From Strigamia acuminata (Eukaryota > Arthropoda > Chilopoda > Geophilomorpha > Linotaeniidae), in the NCBI GenBank assembly GCA_949358305.1, contig OX442324.1:3292001-3356000 (forward strand): DNA of 64,000 bases, written 5' to 3'. Under the pieces are notes generated by a model. The model searched no databases, had not been told where the DNA came from, and was given only the letters and a program-made list of their open reading frames with translations. The translations under genes were made by a program, and so were the position numbers. This document shows, piece by piece, positions 39,309 through 48,795 of the stretch. The first letter of the stretch is position 1, and every line of letters starts with the position of its first letter.

Positions 39309-40350
39309 ATGGTTTCTGCGTTGATACACATCCGAAGGTTCTTCTCTGCGGGTAACCGCCAATGGAGACCGATACACACATCAACACCATCCTCACAAGA
39401 AAACGAATTCGTAACGAAAAGAAAGGCGATTGAACTTGAATTTCAGGCACTTAAGGACGAAGCAAGTCCCTTTTTGCCTTCTAAAGTGCCCAATAAATAT
39501 TGGAACTATTTATTAAACATTAAAAGCAAATCTGAACGGATAGAGTTTTATAAACTTCTTCAGGACACGGAAGTTCGCCGAGAAAACGATAAAATGACAA
39601 AAGACACCGTGGAATCGTCGCAAAAATGCGAATTTACGAGTGATTTATTTCTTGAAATAAGCGAATCGGCTATGAATCGTTTCTACAACTGCAATTCGCT
39701 CGATGCCATCTTGTTTGGACAAAAACTAGTCTTTGATTTCGATTATGGCGATGTTATGAATCGCGACGAAAAGAGAATTTGCATGAACGAATTTTCACGC
39801 ATCTACGCTTTTAATAAACTCAATAGAGACCCATTCGATATTTATTTCTGTAATTTATCACCGAACACGGAGCTCGACCGCGGACTCTGTCAGCTTCTTC
39901 CTGATCTTCGAACGAACGAATGTTTGTTTACTGTGAGCGAAAAAAGTTATTTGGATTTCTTCCCGAAAGAGAAATTGGTGTATCTCACACCACATTGTGA
40001 TAATGAATTGGAATCGTTTAATTACGACGATATTTATGTAATTGGAGCGTTAGTAACGCCCGAACCAAACGAAGCCTGGTCGTTGGCTAAGTCGACGGAC
40101 GAGGGCTTGAGGACAGCCAGACTCCCGCTAGACAGATATCTACAGTGAGACTTTTATATCTTTGACCCTTTTCTATACAGATTTATTATAAAAATTTTCG
40201 TTTGATTTTTGTAGTTGGTGTGGCGGACGCAGAACACTCGCGATGGACCAAGTTTACAAAATTATTTTAACGCTTAAAAATACTAGAAATTGGTACAGAG
40301 CTTTCGAACATGTACCCAAAAAATCGGGCCGTGAATTACGCAGGATTTGA
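39309..40350 (+). CDS. TRMT10C: TRMT10C, mitochondrial tRNA m1R9 methyltransferase / RNase P subunit 1
   Basis: Two exons, 39309-40144 and 40215-40350; 323 residues. The N-terminus is basic and serine-rich, a typical mitochondrial presequence (MVSALIHIRRFFSAGNRQW). The Trm10 SPOUT domain covers about residues 120-310 (VFDFDYGDVM, PFDIYFCNL, LVYLTPH, YVIGALV, ARLPLDRYLQW, LAMDQVYKIILTL, NWYRAFEHVPKK). The family binds SAM through a SPOUT knot. In the mitochondrial paralogue it works with SDR5C1 and PRORP for tRNA 5' processing and position 9 methylation. Assignment to the mitochondrial rather than nuclear TRMT10A/B group rests on the presequence and the divergent N-terminal domain. Confidence 0.9.
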
Positions 40351-40770
40351 GTGAAATAATAAAAATGGTGGTCATTGTTTTTTTATTTATTGTTTTTTTT
40401 TTTTTAATTTATTTATTTAATGTGTGGAGTCAATCGGGGGATGAAAATGTTCGAAAAAGAGGAAATAATGAAAGTATTGTTTGTTTTTCATCTTCTAGAC
40501 ATTAAAAATATACAATTTGATGACCGAATACCAACAAATTCGAACCGAAAACAATCTGTTGGAATCCAGCAGCGCGAGCGCTTTATTTGTTTAATGGTTT
40601 CGTTTGTTACTCACCAGTTGTCATTTTAATTCCATTCGATTTTGGGTAGACATTTGGGGGTCGCAACTACATTCTCTTTCTGGGTTTATGATTATAACTA
40701 CCAGAAGTAAATAAATAGGCAAATATATTTATTTACTTCTGTTATAATCATTTGATTTAAAATTTTTAAA
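40351..40770. other. Spacer between TRMT10C and TIPRL
   Basis: No supported exon is seen. It presumably holds the TRMT10C 3' end and the TIPRL promoter. Confidence 0.45.
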
Positions 40771-41892
40771 ATGTGTGCAATCGCAACTGCTACTGAAATG
40801 CCGAAGGATCTGGGCAGCCTTCGCGATTTTACCTTCTCGCCGTTTACAATTTTCGTTCGTAAAAATCACATTCTAAAGTCGACTTGCACAATGCCGAGCG
40901 TATGTTTACGTTCGGATGAGGGTGGGGGTGATGACGAGAACCGGTGCACGTTTTGTAGGTACAACAAATTAAATACATCTTTATAAACAAACCGAGATTG
41001 AAATGAATTTACGTCTGTTTAAGGTTTAACGCATCGCTGAATCTACCGTCGTATCCAGAGATGCTGTTTGCTGACAACTTGTTGCGAATACAACACTTAT
41101 TCGGATTCGGCATTGAATTTCTGCCGCTCGAAGCTTTGCGTTTGGTCAACGACAAACAAGATTTAATGAAGGTAGCAGTTGCCAAAGCCTGGAAAGAAGC
41201 GAGGTGAAACGAATCAATTCGAATTTCTATCATTTAAACATGCAAAATGTTCTTTTCTTTTCGAACAGAGCAAATTCCCAGTACATTACCGACGTTGTGA
41301 AGCCATTTGATTGGACGTTTACTACGAATTACAAAGGAAGTTTGATCGGAGAGCACGATAAATTGCTGGTTTCGACGACAGGGGAGAGAATTAACATTGA
41401 GAAATTGAAACAAACGGAGAAGATTCTTTTCTACGACGAAATCCATTTGTTTGAAGACGAACTTGCGGATCACGGATCTTCGTCCTGCACCATTAAGATT
41501 GTCCGTGCTTATTTGGTTAATTTTTGCAACTGTTTAATAATTTTTGCATTTTTCTTTTAGCGTGTAATGCCGAGCGGCTTTTTCGTCCTTCACCGCTTTT
41601 ATTTGCGTGTTGATGATGTTTTGATACGGATTAATGACACGCGGTTGCATTTTGAGGTATTTGATTTGAAAATAATTGATGAATTTATCATTTCTAAGTT
41701 TTTTTTTATTATTATTATTATTTTTTTATTTTTTAGTGTGGGAACAATTATTTATTGCGAGAGTATTCGAGCAGGGAGAGTTTTGTTGGAGATCTTCGAG
41801 TTCCGCCGGCGATGTTTTTGGACCCAAACGAAATTTGGACGCATTTGACCTTGAAAGAGGAAACTGTTGAAAAGTTGTTGTTTCCTACGTAA
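40771..41892 (+). CDS. TIPRL: TIPRL, TIP41-like regulator of PP2A-type phosphatases
   Basis: Five exons: 40771-40958, 41024-41203, 41269-41500, 41561-41656 and 41737-41892; 283 residues. It has the strongly conserved TIP41 signature: [96 protein letters not shown] and DPNEIW. In the family it binds the catalytic subunits of PP2A, PP4 and PP6 and, with alpha-4/TAP42, links them to TOR and DNA-damage signalling. The N-terminal 60 residues (with a GGGDDE stretch and extra cysteines) are longer and less conserved than in human TIPRL. The ATG at 40771 is the only in-frame start found. Confidence 0.95.
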
Positions 41893-42411
41893 TTGTCACA
41901 AATAAATCCACTGTATTATAACGTTGTAATTTTACATTCGATTACATAAACTGAGACTGGACAAACTCGTGTTTTCTCGCTTATTTTTCATTGTCAATAC
42001 AAAGGTTCGCGTAAATAATTCAAACTACCAAAGTCCTCGTTACCAGATTAACACTTGTCCCTTTTTTCGATCAACGTCCTCTTGAGGCGGATAGGTGCAG
42101 TTTTTGGTCCTAAAGTGAATTTTTGGTGCAAAATTATTTTGCAAATTATTTCATTCCATTTTTGTGACGTATTCGCCATTCTTGGTCATTAAAATTGTTA
42201 CTACAATGCTACAACCTCACTCTTAAGAATAAATTATTAAGGTTTCAAATCTTGCAATTCTGACAAGCGACACCCTAACCGGGTAAAAACAGAGACAAAT
42301 CTCTCGTTCGTTTTCGATTTTCTTTTTAAAATTCCCCTTTTTCCTTCTGTTGTTAGGTTGTGTCTGTGGCGTATTTTGTTTGCTTCGTTACGTACATTTC
42401 ATCGTCGTAAA
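41893..42411. other. Spacer between TIPRL and the coiled-coil gene
   Basis: No exon is seen. It is probably TIPRL 3' flank and promoter of the following gene. Confidence 0.4.
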
Positions 42412-42946
42412 ATGAATCCGGTTCCAGAAGCCGACAACGCGTATGGCGAACTCGAGGGCCCGATAACAGTGGTTATAAACAAGAACATGGTAACGTGAAA
42501 AATTCAAAATTCTAATTTTAAGTTTGTAAATTTAAAAATATATATATATTACAGGGTTCGAGGGCGATTTACGACCAAGCGGCGAAGATTAAGGAGAGAT
42601 TTGAAGCCCAAGTGAAACGCAAGCAAATCGAGCTACAACGCAAGCGGGAGACGGAATTAATGCTGGTACAGACGTTGCAGAACAGTGACGTTGAAAAAAA
42701 ACTGGTAGAAATGAATTGAAAAAAAAATATTGAAAAATTTGTGAAATTTTTCTTACAATTTTCCCATTTTAGATGCAAGAAAAGGAAAATGCGCAACGGT
42801 TGTTGGAAGACAAATTGAAAAGGCAATTAGAGAGAAGCATGGCCCGACGTGAACTTATAGACGCGCACCAGCCGCAAGTGATGTTATTTGAGGACGAAAC
42901 GGGCTGGGCTGTTTGTACACCGCTTGTTGTTTCGACTATGTTGTAG
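42412..42946 (+). CDS. Small coiled-coil protein, unknown function
   Basis: Three exons with good splice borders: 42412-42489, 42555-42704 and 42773-42946; 133 residues in one continuous frame. About residues 30-105 are a highly charged helix rich in K, R, E and Q (KERFEAQVKRKQIELQ, EKENAQRLLEDKLKRQ), predicted to form a coiled coil. The C-terminus (ETGWAVCTPLVVSTML) is hydrophobic and non-helical. There is no signal peptide or membrane segment. I do not recognise the family. Exon order, phase and codon use argue that it is real. Confidence 0.65.
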
Positions 42947-43156
42947 CTCCGTCCTTTGGTAGCGCCACTAACCTTTTGACACATGGAATAAATTCAATTT
43001 GATGCGAAACTCCACGTCCACTTTATTACGTACTACATTTAATACATGGCTACATTACAATCAAGAATACAATAATTGGCGACGAGAACGACTTACAACT
43101 ACTGCCACAAAAATCATCAGACGCATTCAGAAAGTGAAACTTTATTAGCTTGTTTA
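42947..43156. other. 3' flank of the coiled-coil gene
   Basis: An AATAAA at about 42987 is a likely polyadenylation signal. Nothing else is recognised. Confidence 0.4.
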
Positions 43157-43315
43157 CTGCCTCAAATAAACGCATGGGCGTTCATTAATTATCCCGACCT
43201 GACTTCCCCCACGGCGCCTAATTGAAGCCCTGCGCTTAATCGGGGCCGGTGCTAATTGATGAAAGCAGCTGCTGACCCCTGACGCTTAAACGGGCCCGGC
43301 GTTAATTCGAGGCAG
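43157..43315. mobile_element. 159-bp TA-flanked MITE
   Basis: The ends read CTGCCTCAAATAAACGC and, inverted at the right, CTGCCTCGAATTAACGC: 15 of 17 bases match. Both ends are bordered by TA. The interior carries repeated TTAA/CGC/GG motifs and no open frame. Confidence 0.75.
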
Positions 43316-43494
43316 TACAATGCAAACACTATTTCCTCTTTTTGTGAGCGGGCCCCCAATAGACCGCGGGTCTCTCATAAAGCACAAGAGAAATTAAAAG
43401 GTTTTCTGTAGTGCTTGGGCCTTAGCGTTATAATAGACCTTCTGAAACAAACGAGTTACGATTTTTGGCTAAAAAGTTGAGTTTTTAGCTGAAA

Positions 43495-43610
43495 AAATTG
43501 AATTTTTGGACGAGAAAAAGAAAATTTTTGGACGAGAAAAAGAAAATTTTTGGACGAGAAAAAGAAAATTTTTGGACGAGAAAAAGAAAATTTTTGGACA
43601 AAAAAGAAAT
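43495..43610. repeat. 22-bp tandem repeat (GACGAGAAAAAGAAAATTTTTG)
   Basis: Four near-identical head-to-tail copies plus a partial fifth. Confidence 0.9.
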
Positions 43611-43838
43611 TTCTCATTTTTTAAAGGACTTATAAATTTTTGCTGTTAATGTGCACCCACATTAGGGAGCTCCACTAGAGAGCGCGGGGAAAACTAGTTT
43701 CTGCCAATAGTGCGCGGGTGCACAAAAAGAAGAAATACTTAAATAACTTTATGAATGCGCTTAGTAACTTTTTTGCATTTCGTGTTTTGAAAAATTCTAT
43801 TTTTCTTTAAATTTTGGGACACCTGACCACACACGTTA

Positions 43839-44218
43839 GGGGCCGTCCATAAATTATGTATCGCAAATTTTTGGGTTTTTAGACTCCCTCCCCACCGTCG
43901 TAACAAAACTGATCACCACCAACCCCCCAAATTTTGATACAAATTCAGTAATTTTCAATTTTAATTTAAAAATGACTTTTTAAAAATTTAATTTTCACAC
44001 TTTTACATTTTTGTTAATATTGTTAAAATGAATACAGGTATTTTTGACTTTTTAAACTTCATCGTCCCAAGGCAAACTCATGTTTTTTCAATGATCAATA
44101 TTTCAATAATGTTAAGTAACATTATTGCGAACTTCCCCCTCCCACATCGTAACAACCCGTTACAAAATTTGAAACCCCCTCCCCCCCCTAAGACGTTACG
44201 TAATTTATGGACAGCCCC
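43839..44218. mobile_element. 380-bp MITE with TTA target duplication, PIF/Harbinger-like
   Basis: The left end is GGGGCCGTCCATAAATTA and the right end is the inverted copy GGGGCTGTCCATAAATTA, one mismatch. Both sides are bordered by TTA (43836-43838 and 44219-44221), a 3-bp duplication of the kind left by PIF/Harbinger elements. There is no transposase frame inside. Confidence 0.75.
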
Positions 44219-44403
44219 TTATATTTAAGTGCTACTGTGCTATTTTTTTTGTATTTTCTTGCTTCTAATCACGTGACATTGAGCAATTAGAAAGTTTCTT
44301 GATAATATTTGGAAATTTTGATAATATTTATGATGGAAACCATTAAACAATGCTACCAGGTCGCCAGGGAAACTATCTAAATTGATTTGCTATACTTCTA
44401 ATC

Positions 44404-44735
44404 AGCTTCCAACTTCCAAGTCCAACGAGCAACTTCCAATGTCCAACATCCAACTTCCAACGTTCAACTGCCAACTTCTAGCTTCCAATTTCTAGCTTCC
44501 AATTTCTAACTTCCAACTGCCAGCTTCCAAGTTCTAACTTCCAACTGCCAGCTTCCAAGTTCTAACGACACCCAACTTCCAACACCCAACTTCCAACACC
44601 CAACTTCTAACTTCCAACTTCTAGCTTACAACGTCTAACTTCCAACTTCTAGCTTACAACGTCTAACTTCCAACACCCAACTTCCAACTTCCAACTTCTA
44701 GCTTCCAACTGCTAGCTTCCAACTTCCAACCGTGA
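44404..44735. repeat. Left segment of the CTTCCAACTT minisatellite
   Basis: Irregular repeats of CTTCCAACTTCTAGC-type units on the + strand, related to the main array starting at 45633 but separated from it by the transposon at 44770-45320 and unique DNA. Confidence 0.9.
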
Positions 44736-44769
44736 TGAGACAGACTCTCATAGGACTTTAGTGTATATA

Positions 44770-45320
44770 CCGTATATCTTCCATTTGTCCGCAGGTCTCA
44801 ATTGGCCCGCAGACCTCGTTTAACGCGCGGAAAAAAATTCGGCGGTGTCATTAGCGTGCGGATCTCAAACAACGCGTGGAGGCTAAACGTCGATAGTATG
44901 TTTTCGCAATCAACGTTTATCCTGCGTAACAATCAAATCACGCAGGTGTATATGTAGCAAGTGCAATAGGGTATTCAGTATTCGAAATGCCACATTCATT
45001 CGACCTAGACTTTAAGTTAAGAGCTGTTAAATACGCAAAGGAGAATTCAGACAAAAAGGCTGCAAAGAAATTCGATGTTAGTCCTTCGACAATCTGGGAT
45101 TGGAAGCGGAATGAAACGAAAATAGTAGAAAAGAGTAGAACCGGTAGGGGAAAACAAAAACGATTGGACGACGGAGGAGCGAAATCTACCAGTATAGAAA
45201 TGGAAATTTTGTTTGTTTGTAATAAGCCGCTCCCTCGGTTAGCTCGCGGGCCTCGATTAGCGCGTGGAGTAAATTCTTTTAGTGCATATAGCGCACGTGG
45301 TGCTAATGGAAGATATACGG
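44770..45320 (+). mobile_element. 551-bp TA-flanked element encoding a transposase-type HTH remnant
   Basis: The left end CCGTATATCTTCCAT and the right end ATGGAAGATATACGG are exact 15-bp inverted copies, both bordered by TA. Inside, an open frame begins at 44987 (MPHSFDLDFKLRAVKYAKEN...). Its first 45 residues form a Brinker/CENP-B-N-like helix-turn-helix (FKLRAVKYAKEN, AAKKFDVSPSTIWDWKR). The frame then runs into repeat-derived sequence and stops near 45346 without any DDE domain. It is probably a non-autonomous derivative that keeps only the DNA-binding exon of a pogo-type transposase. Confidence 0.75.
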
Positions 45321-45632
45321 TATGCACAATGATTATTAATAAATGATTTTATGCGTACTTAGGTTGAAGCACAATTGGATACATATAACATGGCATATAA
45401 ATAGGACTCATCCTATGACCATGGGTATCCCCTGGCTATTAATAGTATATATTACTTTGAGCTAGATATTGCTGAGCGGCCAACATGACGCCCACACAGT
45501 GAGCTGCTTGCTGTCACCCACTAAGGAAGAGTTATACTTCTCAATTGAGAAGCACCATGGTATTATATTCGAATACATGACTCTCATGTTATATTTGAAT
45601 ACAGTGTGACCCTGTTATATTCGGGTGAAGAC

Positions 45633-48055
45633 GGTAACTTCCAACTTCCAACATCCAACTTCCAACTTCCAACTTCCAACTTCCAACTTCCAACATCCAA
45701 CTTCCAACATCCAATTTCCAACTTCCAACTTCTAAATTCTAACTTCTAACTTCCAACGTCTAACTTCCAACGCCAAACTTCTAACTTTCAGCGCCAAACT
45801 TCCAACTGCCAACTTCCAGCTTCCAACTTCCAACTTCCAACTTCCAAATTCCAAATTCCAACATCCAACTTCTAGCTTCCTACTTCCAAATGCTAGCTTC
45901 CTACTTCCAAATGCTAGCTTCCAACTTCCAACTTCCAAATGTTAGCTTCCAACTTCCTACTTCTAGCTTCCAACTTTCAACTTCTTACTTCTAGCTTCCA
46001 ACTTCTAGCTTTCAATTTCTACCTTCCAACTTCTAGCTTCCAACTTTCAACTTCCTACTTCTAGCTTCCAACTTCTAGCTTTCAATTTCTACCTTCCAAC
46101 TTCTAGCTTCCAACTTCTAGCTTCCAACTTCTAGCTTCCAACTTCCAACTTCCTACTTCTAGCTTCCAACTTCCAACTTCCTACTTCTAGCTTCCAACTT
46201 CTAGCTTTCAATTTCTACCTTCCAACTTCTAGCTTCCAACTTCTAGCTTCCAACTTCTAGCTTCCAACTTCTAGCTTCCAACTTCTAGCTTCCAACTTCT
46301 AGCTTCCAACTTCCATCTTTTAACTTCCAAATTCCAAATGTTAGCTTCCAACTTCCAACTTCCAACTTCCAACTTCCAACTTCCAACTTCCAACTTCTAA
46401 CTTCCAACGTCTAACTTCCAACGCCAATCTTCTAACTTTCAGTGCCAAACTTCCAATTTCCAATTTCCAACTTCCAACTTCCAACTTCTAATTTCTAACT
46501 TCCAACTTCCAAATTTCAAATTCCAACATCCAACTTCCAATGTCCAACTTCTAGCTTCCTACTTCCAAATGCTAGCTTCCTACTTCCAAATGCTAGCTTC
46601 CAACTTCCAACTTCCAAATGTTAGCTTCCAACTTCCTACTTCTAGCTTCCAACTTCTAGCTTTCAATTTCTACCTTCCAACTTCTAGCTTCCAACTTCTA
46701 GCTTCCAACTTCTAGCTTCCAACTTCTAGATTCAAACTTCTAGCTTCCAACTTCTAGCTTCCAACTTTTAGCTTCCAACTTTCATCTTTTAACTTCCAAA
46801 TTCCAACATCCAACTTCTAGTTTCCTACTTCCAAATGCTAGCTTCCTACTTCCAAATGCTAGCTTCCAACTTCCAACTTCCAAATGTTAGCTTCCAACTT
46901 CCTACTTCTAGCTTTCAACTTCCAACTTCCAAATGTTAGCTTCCAACTTCCTACTTCTAGCTTCCAACTTTCAACTTCCTACTTCTAGCTTCCAACTTCT
47001 AGATTTCAATTTCTACCTTCCAAGTTCTAGCTTCCAATTTTCAACTTCCTACTTCTAGCTTCCAACTTCTAGCTTTCAATTTCTACCTTCCAAGTTCTAG
47101 CTTCCAATTTTCAACTTCCTACTTCTAGCTTCCAACTTCTAGCTTTCAATTTCTACCTTCCAACTTCTAGCTTCCAACTTCTAGCTTCCAACTTCTAGCT
47201 TCCAACTTCTAGCTTCCAACTTCTAGCTTCCAACTTCTAGCTTCCAACTTTTAGCTTCCAACTTTCATCTTTTAACTTCCAAATTCCAACATCCAACTTC
47301 TAGTTTCCTACTTCCAAATGCTAGCTTCCTACTTCCAAATGCTAGCTTCCAACTTCCAACTTCCAAATGTTAGCTTCCAACTTCCTACTTCTAGCTTCCA
47401 ACTTCCAACTTCCAAATGTTAGCTTCCAACTTCCTACTTCTAGCTTCCAACTTTCAACTTCCTACTTCTAGCTTCCAACTTCTAGATTTCAATTTCTACC
47501 TTCCACGTTCTAGCTTCCAATTTTCAACTTCCTACTTCTAGCTTCCAACTTCTAGCTTTCAATTTCTACCTTCCAACTTCTAGCTTCCAACTTCTAGCTT
47601 CCAACTTCTAGCTTCCAACTTCTAGCTTCCAACTTCTAGCTTCCAACTTCTAGCTTCCAACTTCTAGCTTCCAACTTCTAGCTTCCAACTTTTAGCTTCC
47701 AACTTTCATCTTTTAACTTCCAAATTCCAAATTCAAACTTCCAACTTCAAAATGTTAGCTTCCAACTTCCAACTTCCAACTTCCAACTTCCAACTTCAAA
47801 ATGTTAGCTTCCAACTTCCAACTTCGAACTTCTAGCTTCCAACTTCTAGCTTCAAACTACTAGCTTCTAACTTCTAGCTTCTAACTTCTAGCTTCTAACT
47901 TCTAGCTTCTAACTTCTAGCTTCTAACTTCTAGCTCCAATTTCTAGCTTCAAACTACTAGCTTCTAACTTCTAGCTTCTAACTTCTAGCTTCTAACTTCT
48001 AGCTTCTAACTTCTAGCTTCCAATTTCTAGCTTCCAACTTCTAACTTTCAACTTC
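45633..48055. repeat. Minisatellite array, 14-bp CTTCTAGCTTCCAA units with higher-order periodicity
   Basis: About 2.4 kb of pyrimidine-strand repeats (CTTCTAGCTTCCAA and variants CTTCCAACTT, CTTCCTACTTCTAG). A marker segment (TTCATCTTTTAACTTCCAAA) recurs near 46310, 46780, 47250 and 47700, showing a larger repeat of about 450-480 bp. Confidence 0.95.
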
Positions 48056-48660
48056 TGGAAGATGGAAATTGGAAGCTAGCAGTTGGAAGTTTAAAGCTAG
48101 CAGTTGGAAGTTGGATAATAGAAGTTGGAAATTTAAAGCTAGCAGTTGGAAGTTGGATAATAGCAGTTGGAAGTTGGAAGCTAGCAGTTGGAAGTTGGAA
48201 GCTAGCAGTTGGAAGTTGGAAGCTAGCAGTTGGAAGTTGGAAGCTAGCAGTTGGAAGTTGGAAGCTAGCAGTTGGAAGTTGGATAATAGCAGTTGGAAGT
48301 TGGATAATAGCAGTTGGAAGTTGGATAATAGCAGTTGGAAGTTGGAAGCTAGCAGTTGGAAGTTGGAAGCTAGCAGTTGGAAGTTGGAAGCTAGCAGTTG
48401 GAAGTTGGAAGCTAGCAGTTGGAAGCTGGAAGCTAGCAGTTGGAAGTTGGAAGCTAGCAGTTGGAAGTTGGAAGCTAGCAATTGGAAGTTGGATAATAGC
48501 AGTTAAAAGTTGGAAACTCGCAGTTGGAAGTTGGAAGCTAGCAGTTGGAAGTTGGAAGCTAGCAGTTGGAAGTTGGAAGCTAGCAGTTGGAAGTTGGAAG
48601 CTAGCAGTTGGAAGTTGGAAGCTAGCAGTTGGAAGCTAGAAATTGGAAGCTAGAAGTTAG
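48056..48660. repeat. Inverted arm of the minisatellite, 21-bp units
   Basis: At about 48056 the orientation switches: the + strand now carries AGCAGTTGGAAGTTGGAAGCT units of 21 bp, about 27 copies, with a TTGGATAATAGC variant. Because 21 is a multiple of three, all frames stay open for long stretches; these are not genes. Confidence 0.95.
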
Positions 48661-48795
48661 CTTCCAATTGAAAGTTGGATTGAAAGTTGGAAGTTGGAAG
48701 ATGGAGCTTCCAACTTCTAGCATCCAACTTCTAGCTTCCAACTTCTAGCTTCCAACTTCTAGCTTCCAACTTCAAGCTTCCAACTTTCTAACTGC
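48661..48795. repeat. Minisatellite, orientation reverts
   Basis: After a short palindromic junction, CTTCCAACTTCTAGC units resume on the + strand and the array ends. Confidence 0.85.

Noticed and set aside
48041-48506. Long open frames on both strands (7-residue repeats ASSWKLE / LASNFQL)
   Set aside because: They lie in the 21-bp minisatellite; a period divisible by three keeps frames open by chance. No start context, splice sites or non-repeat sequence.
44404-48795. CRISPR-like regularly spaced repeats
   Set aside because: There are no unique spacers; the units are directly adjacent, and the DNA is from an animal nuclear genome.
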